Source of the DNA: Acidimicrobiaceae bacterium
GTDB taxonomy: Bacteria > Actinomycetota > Acidimicrobiia > Acidimicrobiales > UBA8592
Assembly: GCA_002715405.1 (NCBI GenBank)
Contig: PAZD01000024.1
Location: 1 to 8,819, forward strand
DNA: 8,819 nucleotides
Direction of reading: 5' to 3'
Shown here: piece after piece, positions 1 through 6,566 of the stretch
Layout of the letters: every line of letters begins with the position of its first letter
Position numbering within the stretch: the first letter of the stretch is position 1
Made by a program: the position numbers and the translations under genes
The notes under the pieces: generated by a model
Told to the model about the DNA's origin: nothing
Database searches by the model: none
Seen by the model: only the letters and a program-made list of their open reading frames with translations

Positions 1-29
1 GATCAAACCCCCATGATCACCGACTGTTG

Positions 30-55
30 AGCCACCCTATAACCCCAAGGTGGCT
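30..55. promoter_or_regulatory. Inverted repeat AGCCACC/GGTGGCT flanking a -10-like box (candidate operator)
   Basis: AGCCACC at 30-36 and GGTGGCT at 49-55 are perfect 7-bp complements separated by 12 bases. The spacer contains TATAAC (38-43), a 5/6 match to the sigma-70 type -10 hexamer, which would start transcription near base 50. No convincing -35 hexamer lies upstream. An inverted repeat bracketing a -10 box is a common operator arrangement, but binding by any repressor is inference. A third AGCCAC copy lies at 76-81. Confidence 0.25.
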
Positions 56-81
56 GATTGCCCCCCGGTCGAATCAGCCAC
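50..81. repeat. 10-bp perfect inverted repeat (potential hairpin)
   Basis: GTGGCTGATT (50-59) pairs perfectly with AATCAGCCAC (72-81) around a 12-base C-rich loop. Its left arm shares bases with the 30-55 inverted repeat, so in RNA the two hairpins could not form together. No T-tract follows on either strand, so it does not look like an intrinsic terminator. If transcription starts near 50, the hairpin would be the very 5' end of the RNA, just before a purine-rich ribosome-binding-like sequence at 85-88. Confidence 0.45.
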
Positions 82-95
82 ACTGGAGTAAAAAG

Positions 96-122
96 ATGTG
101 TCATCCGTCACAGTACACATAA
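96..122 (+). CDS. Possible 8-codon leader ORF
   Basis: ATG at 96 opens an eight-codon frame reading MCHPSQYT and stopping at TAA (120-122). GGAG at 85-88 sits 7 bases before the ATG, which is better Shine-Dalgarno spacing than most genes in this window have. It lies directly behind the 50-81 hairpin and 87 bases ahead of the first full gene. There is no run of regulatory codons, no homolog can be judged at this length, and the start may be chance. It is listed because the ribosome-binding-site geometry is good. Confidence 0.15.
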   Translation: MCHPSQYT

Positions 123-190
123 TCGGGACCTAAGCCAACCATTAATCAAAAAAACTAAAACTTTGAAATTCCTTCTGGACAATTTTCCCC

Positions 191-196
191 TAGGCT
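191..196 (+). promoter_or_regulatory. Candidate -10 element for the membrane-protein/ABC operon
   Basis: TAGGCT fits the TANNNT pattern of actinobacterial -10 boxes. A start 6-7 bases downstream would leave a leader of only about 7 bases before the ATG at 210, consistent with the absence of a Shine-Dalgarno sequence there. The nearest TTGAAA (163-168) is 22 bases away, too far for a good -35. The call rests on one hexamer and is weak. Confidence 0.25.
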
Positions 197-209
197 GATC
201 TGTAATTCC

Positions 210-773
210 ATGACCAATGATCTTTTACTCCCTATCCTCGTTTGTACCTTTTGCCTTAGCGTGATTGTTCTCGTTTATCTGCGATCACGTTCGAGACCAC
301 CGGCGAAAACTTTTTCCATACCTGATGGGCGGAACGGCTCAGATGAAGAAACAAATAGCTCCAGAAACTATCTTGATAGCCCTTCTGAGATAAGTAACAA
401 TCAGAGCCTTGCTCGATGGCATGAAACATTTGAACGTGAAGTTTTGAACTTTATTGAATGTGCTGATGGTTACATCCGCTCGATCAGCAAAGAAGATATC
501 GCTGAGGAGATAAAGGGGGTAGATGTATTAGCAACTGAAGAAGCTACCCGACTCCAAAGTGCGGCTTCGGAGCATCCATCACCTGAAATGGGAGCTGAAC
601 TTTCAGCGTTCCTCGCCACGGTCTCAGCAAGCCTGCACGCATACACGCGCGGTGATATGGATCTATCGCTTCAACAACGGTCTCTATACGCGGAGTACAG
701 GGAAATATGGTTTCAGAGACTTCGTCAGTTCCCACAAGATCTTGACCGTATTATTCGGCTTCGTCGGCTTTAG
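210..773 (+). CDS. Unknown single-pass membrane protein, 187 aa
   Basis: I do not recognise a family. The first 24 residues are a hydrophobic helix (about residues 5-24), followed at once by RSRSR. By the positive-inside rule this places the N-terminus outside and the rest in the cytoplasm. It reads as an uncleaved anchor: there is no lipobox and no clear signal-peptidase site. Residues 28-65 are polar and Ser/Asn-rich, probably a flexible linker. Residues 68-187 look largely helical and charged, ending in a basic tail (RIIRLRRL). ATG 210 is chosen because the membrane segment begins immediately after it; there is no ribosome binding site. The ABC ATPase follows 44 bases later on the same strand, so co-transcription is likely and an accessory role in that transporter is plausible but unproven. 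Nothing indicates truncation. Confidence 0.65.
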   Translation: MTNDLLLPILVCTFCLSVIVLVYLRSRSRPPAKTFSIPDGRNGSDEETNSSRNYLDSPSEISNNQSLARWHETFEREVLNFIECADGYIRSISKEDIAEEIKGVDVLATEEATRLQSAASEHPSPEMGAELSAFLATVSASLHAYTRGDMDLSLQQRSLYAEYREIWFQRLRQFPQDLDRIIRLRRL

Positions 774-801
774 GCTGAAACAATAGGTAATTCAAAATGG
801 T

Positions 802-806
802 AGGAG
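802..806 (+). promoter_or_regulatory. Ribosome binding site deciding the ABC ATPase start
   Basis: AGGAG at 802-806 lies 11 bases before ATG 818. It falls inside the reading frame if translation began at the earlier ATG 797, which has only a weak AGGT before it (785-788). This favours 818 as the true start. Confidence 0.5.
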
Positions 807-817
807 AATACACACCC

Positions 818-1567
818 ATGAATGACTTAACCAATGGCTTTGAGCTAGCTGCTGCACGAAGTGCAGGCGCAACGAAAATCTACGGATCTGGAGAAACCGA
901 AGTTCGTGCCTTAGACGGTATCGACGTCGCATTTCCGAAGGAGCAATTTACCGCCATCATGGGTCCATCAGGATCGGGAAAATCAACGTTAATGCACTGC
1001 ATGGCCGGATTAGATGACCTAACAAGTGGAAAAGTCTTTATTGGGGATACTGACTTAACTGAACTAACTGAGCGCGAGTTGACTCTTTTACGACGTTCCC
1101 ATATTGGATTTATTTTTCAGGCGTACAATCTCGTACCTACGCTCAACGCAATAGAAAATATTACGTTGCCCTTAGACTTAGCAGGTGAAAAACCTGATTC
1201 CTCTTGGGTTGATCGAATTGTTGAAGTAGTGAGCTTAAAGGATCGAACAAGCCACCGGCCAAATGAGCTTTCTGGCGGGCAACAACAGCGAGTTGCTGTT
1301 TCAAGAGCGTTAGCAAGTAAACCCGAGATAATATTTGCAGATGAACCAACAGGAAATCTAGATTCAAAAACGGGAACAGAGATTCTCGAGTTCATGCAAC
1401 TTGCGACCAAAGAGTTGAACCAGACGATAGTCATGGTGACCCATGATCCGGTAGCTGCGAGTTTTTCAGACCAAGTTATCTTTCTAGAAGATGGGAAGGT
1501 AGTTGGTGAGTTAGCGGATCCAACAGCTGACAGTGTTCTGGATCACATGCGTAGCATCGGGAACTAA
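818..1567 (+). CDS. ABC transporter ATP-binding protein, MacB/LolD/FtsE-like
   Basis: This is the cytoplasmic nucleotide-binding subunit that hydrolyses ATP to drive the FtsX-type permease encoded next. All motifs are intact (numbered from ATG 818, 249 aa): Walker A GPSGSGKST at 49-57, Q-loop Gln101 in FQAYNL, signature LSGGQQQR at 151-158, Walker B IIFADEP at 171-177 with catalytic Glu176, D-loop NLDS at 180-183, and switch His209. The blocks MGPSGSGKSTLMHCMAGLD and ADEPTGNLDS are typical of the MacB/LolD group that exports lipoproteins, peptides or antibiotics, or transmits force across the membrane. The substrate cannot be told from the sequence. An alternative start at 797 would add seven residues. 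The gene ends 10 bases before the permease ATG, and both subunits are surely one transcript. Confidence 0.93.
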   Translation: MNDLTNGFELAAARSAGATKIYGSGETEVRALDGIDVAFPKEQFTAIMGPSGSGKSTLMHCMAGLDDLTSGKVFIGDTDLTELTERELTLLRRSHIGFIFQAYNLVPTLNAIENITLPLDLAGEKPDSSWVDRIVEVVSLKDRTSHRPNELSGGQQQRVAVSRALASKPEIIFADEPTGNLDSKTGTEILEFMQLATKELNQTIVMVTHDPVAASFSDQVIFLEDGKVVGELADPTADSVLDHMRSIGN

Positions 1568-1577
1568 TAATAATTTC

Positions 1578-4292
1578 ATGGCCCTATTTAAACTCGCCCT
1601 GAAGAACGCATACGCCAAACCAGGTAGATTTTTGTTGACATCACTTGCTGTTCTAATAGGTGTTGCATTAACGACCGCAGTGTTTGTTTTCACCGATAGC
1701 CTCCGAGAGACATTTGGTGGACTAAGCGACGATATCGAATCAGGTTATGACCTAGCTGTTAGGTCTGAGATACCTTTTGGAAACCGTCTGAATGCCGCAC
1801 CGATAGATTTAAATCTTCCAGCAGAGCTATCTGACATTGATGGGGTTGTAGCTGTCCAACCACGTGTAATTGAATTCGGCATAGTTCCAAATAAAGCTGA
1901 TGGCTCTGCGGCTTTAGCCACAAGAGGGCCAAATATCGGAATCAACTGGGAAGATAGTACACCCACTCCCCGTCTCTATATCGCTGAAGGCCGACCTCCA
2001 TCTTCCATATCCGAATTCGCTATAGATGTCGATACCGCAGCTGATGATGATTTTGTAGTCGGGGAACAATATAACTTACAGACGCCTCAAGGTTTGCAGA
2101 ATTTGACGATGACGGGCACGTTCACGTTCGCTAGCCCTGACGATAACGCCTCCATTGGAGCAAAATTAGTCGCCATGGATACCCCATCCGCTGTGGAATT
2201 GTTCAATAGCGGCATCGGGTACGACGATATTACGCTCACAATTGATGCAGCGTACACGGAAGATGACATCGTAAGCGCCATCGAAAATATCCTTCCTGGC
2301 GGACTTGAAGTTCTAACACGAAGTGATCTGGTAGAAGAACAAGCAGATACTTTTAATGAATTCATAAATATTTTTCGGACGATCCTATTGGTCTTCGCCT
2401 TTATAATTCTGTTTGTTGCCGCCTTCATTATCTATAACGTCTTTTCTATAATAATCGGTCAAAGAGTCCAAGAAATAGGCCTCTTACGTGCCCTCGGTGC
2501 AACAGGAAAGCAGATAACGAATTCGATCGTCACCGAAGCATTATGCGTAGGTATTTTCGCAACGATAACCGGTATCGCTCTCGGATTCCCCATAGCGTTT
2601 GGTCTACAGGAACTCTTGGCAGCCTTAAACTTTGGACCTGACGAGAATTCCCTCCCCTTGAGGCCAACCACAGTGATCGTGGGGGCTATTCTTGGCATCG
2701 GACTCACATTAACCGCAGCAGTTTGGCCTGCTCTCAGAGCTCGGTCGATTTCTCCAATGACTGCCCTACGAAGCGACGCATCAACGAACTATACGACCCC
2801 GAAAAATATTGTCTTAGGGAGTGCTCTTGCGACAGTTGGAGTACTCACAATCATTCTAGGATTTGCCCTCGAAGAATGGCTTGTAATGCTGCCGCTTGGT
2901 GTGCTGGCCGGCATATTCCTCTATTTAGGTTTAAGCAGAATTAGCAATATTGCCGGAAAAGTATCTTTCCTATCTCTTGGTATCTGTTTACTGATAGCCG
3001 CCCTGACTGCAAATCTCTCAACTTCTATGCTTATGGCCCTTTTAGGGGCCGCAGCGCTCAACTCTTTCCTTGGTATCAATATCCTAAGCCCGCTTTTTGC
3101 AGGAAAAGTTACACATTTCTTAGGTTTCCCAACAGCAAAATTTGGTGTTCCGAGCAAAATGGCACGAAGGAACGCTGGTAGAAGCCCTGAACGAACCGCC
3201 ACTGCGGCGTCTGCACTGATGATTGGTCTAGCGCTCGTAGCTACAGTGTCGGTGATCTCTGAATCTCTTAAAGCAACGGTAAGCGAGATCCTGGAGGAAG
3301 ACGTGATCTCAGACTGGTGGGTGCAAGGTCAAAACCTCGGACCAAATCCCTTAGGGTTCAGCCCGACAATTACAACAGAAATAGCTTCCCTTCCAGAAGT
3401 GGATGAGGTTCTGGCAATGCAATACTCTGAGGAGGGGCTACGGACAGTAGTTGACCAGAAAGTGAAACGAGTGTACTCAGCTGATCTTTCCTCTGTTCCA
3501 AAATATTTCAATATCGGAATCATTGATATTGACGAATCCCTATTTGGGAACAATGCCGTATATCTGCACGAAGATGAAGCACAGAAATACGGAGTCGTTG
3601 TCGGTTCTACTCTGCAAGTCGAATTTGTTGATCAAAGCCAAAGGGCTCTCAAAATTGCTGGCATCTTTTCATCAAAATCAGTGATCGACTCTGGATGGTT
3701 ACTCGATTCAAGCGTAAAAGCATCGAACGAGAAATTGGTCCCTCAATCTGATGATTTCGTCGGAGTTTTGGTAAGGGAAGGTGTAAGTGAGCAAGCTGCG
3801 CGAGCAGCTATAGAAACTGTGATCGGAGATTACGAACAGATAGAAGCCAGGACAAAGGAAGAGCTTAAAGATCAAGCGCAGGATCAAATTAATCAAACTT
3901 TGACAGTCGTTAGTGTCCTTTTGTTCATTTCGGTGATATTGGCGGTCCTTGGAGTGGCAATCACACTTGCATTATCAGTGTTTGAACGCACTCGTGAAAT
4001 TGGGTTGACTCGAGCTGTTGGCGCCACTCGGAAACAGATCAAACGCACCGTACGTGTAGAAGGTATTCTGGTTGCCCTATTCGGAGGTGTTCTTGGGGTA
4101 GGTCTTGGATTAATTTTCGGGATGGCGTGCGTGCAAATCATACCAAATGATTTCGTATCGGAACTCGCTATCCCATGGTGGAATATATTCAGAAATCTTT
4201 TGATAGCTGGTGTTGCCGGATCACTTGCCGCTTACTTTCCAGCTCGAAGAGCTGCCAAACTTAATGTTCTTGACGCAATTAACCATGAATAA
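1578..4292 (+). CDS. FtsX/MacB-family ABC transporter permease, 904 aa
   Basis: Membrane subunit partnering the upstream ATPase. The protein is an internal duplication. Each half ends in an FtsX domain carrying the same cytoplasmic motif, EIGLLRALGATGKQI (299-313) and EIGLTRAVGATRKQI (807-821). The order is: first membrane helix 18-38; extracytoplasmic domain about 40-265; three helices about 266-388; a hydrophobic middle block of three or four helices about 411-507; another helix about 543-562; a second extracytoplasmic domain about 563-770; and three final helices about 774-888. This architecture is common in Actinomycetota, where most members have unknown substrates. ATG 1578 is chosen because the typical amphipathic start MALFKLALKN precedes helix 1. 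The frame is open back to GTG 1533, but that start would overlap the ATPase gene and add atypical residues. There is no ribosome binding site before 1578, so translational coupling is likely. No MacA-like adaptor gene is present. Confidence 0.92.
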   Translation: MALFKLALKNAYAKPGRFLLTSLAVLIGVALTTAVFVFTDSLRETFGGLSDDIESGYDLAVRSEIPFGNRLNAAPIDLNLPAELSDIDGVVAVQPRVIEFGIVPNKADGSAALATRGPNIGINWEDSTPTPRLYIAEGRPPSSISEFAIDVDTAADDDFVVGEQYNLQTPQGLQNLTMTGTFTFASPDDNASIGAKLVAMDTPSAVELFNSGIGYDDITLTIDAAYTEDDIVSAIENILPGGLEVLTRSDLVEEQADTFNEFINIFRTILLVFAFIILFVAAFIIYNVFSIIIGQRVQEIGLLRALGATGKQITNSIVTEALCVGIFATITGIALGFPIAFGLQELLAALNFGPDENSLPLRPTTVIVGAILGIGLTLTAAVWPALRARSISPMTALRSDASTNYTTPKNIVLGSALATVGVLTIILGFALEEWLVMLPLGVLAGIFLYLGLSRISNIAGKVSFLSLGICLLIAALTANLSTSMLMALLGAAALNSFLGINILSPLFAGKVTHFLGFPTAKFGVPSKMARRNAGRSPERTATAASALMIGLALVATVSVISESLKATVSEILEEDVISDWWVQGQNLGPNPLGFSPTITTEIASLPEVDEVLAMQYSEEGLRTVVDQKVKRVYSADLSSVPKYFNIGIIDIDESLFGNNAVYLHEDEAQKYGVVVGSTLQVEFVDQSQRALKIAGIFSSKSVIDSGWLLDSSVKASNEKLVPQSDDFVGVLVREGVSEQAARAAIETVIGDYEQIEARTKEELKDQAQDQINQTLTVVSVLLFISVILAVLGVAITLALSVFERTREIGLTRAVGATRKQIKRTVRVEGILVALFGGVLGVGLGLIFGMACVQIIPNDFVSELAIPWWNIFRNLLIAGVAGSLAAYFPARRAAKLNVLDAINHE

Positions 4293-4316
4293 AAAAATCC
4301 CGAACGATCAGCGTTC
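4291..4316 (-). terminator. Weak intrinsic terminator overlapping the helD stop codon
   Basis: Read on the minus strand, GAACG (complement of 4312-4316) pairs with CGTTC (complement of 4302-4306) around a 5-base loop. GGGA follows, then seven T residues (complement of 4291-4297). The helD TGA stop lies in the loop region (4308-4310). The 5-bp stem is short, so efficiency is doubtful. No comparable T-tract exists in the plus direction for the permease operon. Confidence 0.4.
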
Positions 4317-6383
4317 TTCCTGTAGTGGTTTCGGAAGCGGCTTAGTATGGACTATTGCCAGCCGTTGTGTAGCTCGAGTTAATGCCACGTAGAGGGCTCG
4401 AAGCCCATTCTTTTCTCCATCGACAATTTCAGTTGGCTCTACAACAACTGCCGCATCTACTTCAAGACCTTTAACAAGACTCACAGGCACCAGAGTCACC
4501 TGATCCTCTAAAGCTCCCGCATCCACTAGTCCATGCCCTATGCCCGACGAATGTAGTGACTCTGACATAGTTTTAAGATGAGTATCAGGAACAATGACAG
4601 CTAAATTTCCAGACCCGAGTTTCTCTAATTCTGCTCTTACTAGCGCAACAACCATAGCTGGTAAACGAGCAGGAATCCCCACATGAACGAATCGCGGCTC
4701 ATCCCCAGCTTCTCTAACCGCAACAGGGGGATTAAATCCAAACTGGGTATCTCGTAATAGACGAATAGCGACATCCATTGTCGGCTGAGGAAGGCGGTAA
4801 CCTACCGTCAGCTGAGAAAATCGGGTTCCAGACTTATGTGACAGCGCATCGACAATACCATCCCAGTTGTCATGCGCCCACGCTCCAGTAGCTTGAGCGA
4901 TATCTCCTACAAGAGTCATTGAGCCATTCAGAGAACGACGTTTTAACATCCGAAGCTCCATCGGTGATAAATCCTGAGCTTCATCAACCACTATATGCCC
5001 ATAAGTGCGAATGGTTTCTTCTTCTTTGTATCCTGCACGTGGACCGAGTTGGGCTTGGGCTTCGTCGAGGATAGGAACATCATCGGACGTCCATTCAACT
5101 TCCAAAGCATGCAATGAACGAGAGCGATAGAGAGCCTCAATATCCTCATCGGTAAAGAAGCTCGCTGCAGCACTCTGGAGCAAGGCACGGCTACCGAAAA
5201 GGTCATGGATAAGATGCTCAGCACTAAGTGATGGCCACATCCATTCCAGGGTTTTTCGCATGTCAAGCGTGGAGGCAAGGTCATTTTTTAATTTCTCCGG
5301 ATTAAGTGATTGATGTTTGGAGCTCTCAGCTAACTTTTGAAATACTTGGTCTCTAACGAAATCGCGAGCACTGTTATGCCGCTTATAACGTCGTTGTCCT
5401 TCACGGACGATCTCTTCCGACTGCTCAACGGTTAGGTTGAGCCGTTGGAGTCCATAACCGATTCGGAGATTCTTTCGTAAAGGTCGCTGACGGTCTTGGA
5501 TAGCTTTACGAACAACATCTTTCATGCTATTTCGGCCTTTGATAGCAGCAATGCGTTCTATATCGTAACCACGTACTTTGGCACGAGGTATCAAATCGGA
5601 TAATACCGCTAAACGAACACCCGCTTCTCCGAGAGACGGTAAGACCTGTTCAATGTATGTAAGAAAAACTCTGTTTGGACCAATAACTAAAACTCCCTGC
5701 CCCTCAAGAGGAAAACGGTGGGTGTACAACAGATACGCAGCTCGATGGAGTGCGACAACAGTTTTACCAGTCCCTGGTCCTCCTTGAACTATAAGCATGC
5801 CAGATAGTGGAGACCGGATAATTTCGTCTTGTTCACCTTGAATCGTGGCAACAATATCCCCAAGTCGACCTGTTCTTGCCTGCTCCATCGTTGCGGCAAG
5901 AGTCATACGCCCTTTAAAAACAGGCCCTTCAGAATCATCGACAATGTCTTCTCCAAAAAATTCATCCTCGATACCTAGAAGGACTTTTTTCCGAGATGCG
6001 AAGTGACGTCGCCTTGTAAGTCCCATCGGATGTTTTCCCGTAGCTCGATAGAACCCTTCAGCGATAGGGGCTCTCCAATCAACAGTGATCGGATCCTGCT
6101 TCTCATCCCAAACTGCTATCCGCCCAATATAGAAAGTTTCGGATTCATTTGTACCACCCTGATCGATGCGACCAAAGACAAGGGAAGCATCACCTATATC
6201 GAGTTGGGAAAGACGTTTGTTAACCTGATCAGAAATAACATCTCGTTCAAATCTGGCTTGATGAGTCCCGCCCCTACCGGATTCCACCATGGTGTGAAGT
6301 TTCTGTGTCTGTAAATGAGCACGATCAAGAATTTCGTATGCATTCGTGATGTAATCCTGCTCTGCTTGAAAATCTGGGTGAAT
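4308..6383 (-). CDS. helD: HelD-type RNA polymerase-recycling ATPase (UvrD/Rep superfamily 1)
   Basis: HelD proteins bind stalled or post-termination RNA polymerase and use ATP to strip it from nucleic acid; some actinobacterial members (HelR) also protect against rifamycins. Numbering is from the proposed start at 6383 (691 aa). The HelD N-terminal block is present: GRIAVWDE 87-94, VDWRAP 101-106, FYR 111-113. The ATPase motifs are intact: Q-motif EQDEII 184-189, Walker A GGPGTGKT 201-208, Walker B VVDEAQD 465-471, motif III GDIAQATGAW 493-502, GYR 528-530, motif V from VKGLEVD 637, motif VI YVALTRATQRL 665-675. Residues about 290-440 form the HelD-specific insertion, ending in the family-typical VPILDEA (436-442). 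The frame is open to TTG 6503, with GTG 6467 also possible and no ATG before residue 32. ATT 6383 is preferred for its ribosome binding site and fit to the family N-terminus. Whether it confers rifamycin tolerance cannot be told. Confidence 0.9.
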   Translation of the reverse strand: MHPDFQAEQDYITNAYEILDRAHLQTQKLHTMVESGRGGTHQARFERDVISDQVNKRLSQLDIGDASLVFGRIDQGGTNESETFYIGRIAVWDEKQDPITVDWRAPIAEGFYRATGKHPMGLTRRRHFASRKKVLLGIEDEFFGEDIVDDSEGPVFKGRMTLAATMEQARTGRLGDIVATIQGEQDEIIRSPLSGMLIVQGGPGTGKTVVALHRAAYLLYTHRFPLEGQGVLVIGPNRVFLTYIEQVLPSLGEAGVRLAVLSDLIPRAKVRGYDIERIAAIKGRNSMKDVVRKAIQDRQRPLRKNLRIGYGLQRLNLTVEQSEEIVREGQRRYKRHNSARDFVRDQVFQKLAESSKHQSLNPEKLKNDLASTLDMRKTLEWMWPSLSAEHLIHDLFGSRALLQSAAASFFTDEDIEALYRSRSLHALEVEWTSDDVPILDEAQAQLGPRAGYKEEETIRTYGHIVVDEAQDLSPMELRMLKRRSLNGSMTLVGDIAQATGAWAHDNWDGIVDALSHKSGTRFSQLTVGYRLPQPTMDVAIRLLRDTQFGFNPPVAVREAGDEPRFVHVGIPARLPAMVVALVRAELEKLGSGNLAVIVPDTHLKTMSESLHSSGIGHGLVDAGALEDQVTLVPVSLVKGLEVDAAVVVEPTEIVDGEKNGLRALYVALTRATQRLAIVHTKPLPKPLQEER

Positions 6384-6391
6384 GGCAGCAA

Positions 6392-6400
6392 CCCCTTCTT
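6392..6400 (-). promoter_or_regulatory. Strong ribosome binding site before an ATT codon of helD
   Basis: On the minus strand AAGAAGGGG (complement of 6392-6400) is followed by 8 bases and then ATT (6383-6381), which opens the segment IHPDFQAEQDY where HelD homology begins. It is the strongest Shine-Dalgarno-like sequence near any of the possible helD starts. The candidates at 6503 (TTG) and 6467 (GTG) have a moderate AAAAGGG at distance and nothing, respectively. Confidence 0.45.
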
Positions 6401-6434
6401 TTGGTATGTATAAAACTAGATTTTTGACAGTTAA
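6400..6434 (-). promoter_or_regulatory. Candidate helD promoter
   Basis: On the minus strand TTAACT (complement of 6429-6434, 4/6 to TTGACA) and TATACA (complement of 6407-6412, 4/6 to TATAAT) are separated by 16 bases. Transcription would begin near 6400, directly at the ribosome binding site, giving a leader of about 17 bases before ATT 6383. This placement only makes sense if helD starts downstream of the conventional TTG and GTG candidates. Confidence 0.35.
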
Positions 6435-6553
6435 CCATTCTAGCGAGAAAGCTTTGTTCCCCGTCACTACCAGGAGAAGTCGGAGAAATCCTAACTGGGC
6501 CAACGCATTCAGCCCTTTTCAGTTTGGAATCGATTCTTTCTACTCGTCGGCAG

Positions 6554-6566
6554 TAGATTGAAGGGG
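6554..6566 (+). promoter_or_regulatory. Candidate leaderless promoter of hemE
   Basis: TAGATT (6554-6559) fits the TANNNT -10 consensus and lies exactly 6 bases before the GTG start at 6566. This is the spacing expected if transcription begins at the first base of the start codon, as in the leaderless mRNAs common in actinobacteria. No clear -35 is seen. The intervening GAAGGG could instead act as a Shine-Dalgarno sequence for an ATT at 6575, in frame with the same gene. Confidence 0.35.

Larger units (their letters stand above)
1..209. other. Left-edge intergenic region
   Basis: No protein gene of normal size is visible on either strand. Frame 3 is open from base 3 to the stop at 120-122 but its translation has no recognisable character. 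The region holds the AGCCAC repeat cluster (30-81), the mini-ORF at 96-122, an A-rich stretch around 148-160 and a -10-like hexamer at 191-196. It is probably the control region of the 210-4292 operon, possibly with the far end of an unseen upstream unit. Confidence 0.5.

Noticed and set aside
61..82. GGTCGAATC resembling a tRNA T-loop
   Set aside because: The T-arm stem does not pair, a base of the loop consensus is missing, and no acceptor, D or anticodon arm can be drawn around it.
797..817. ATG 797 as start of the ABC ATPase
   Set aside because: The better ribosome binding site (AGGAG 802-806) lies downstream of this ATG and serves ATG 818. Kept only as an alternative.
1533..1577. Upstream GTG start for the permease
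   Set aside because: It would overlap the ATPase gene by 35 bases and add 15 atypical residues before the family-like MALFKLALKN N-terminus at 1578.
6003..6314. 103-codon plus-strand frame antisense to helD
   Set aside because: It is a shadow of the well-supported helD frame with no ribosome binding site or recognisable domain.
4308..6383. UvrD/PcrA-type DNA repair helicase
   Set aside because: The helicase motifs are shared, but the N-terminal GRIAVWDE/VDWRAP/FYR blocks and the VPILDEA segment are specific to HelD RNA polymerase factors.
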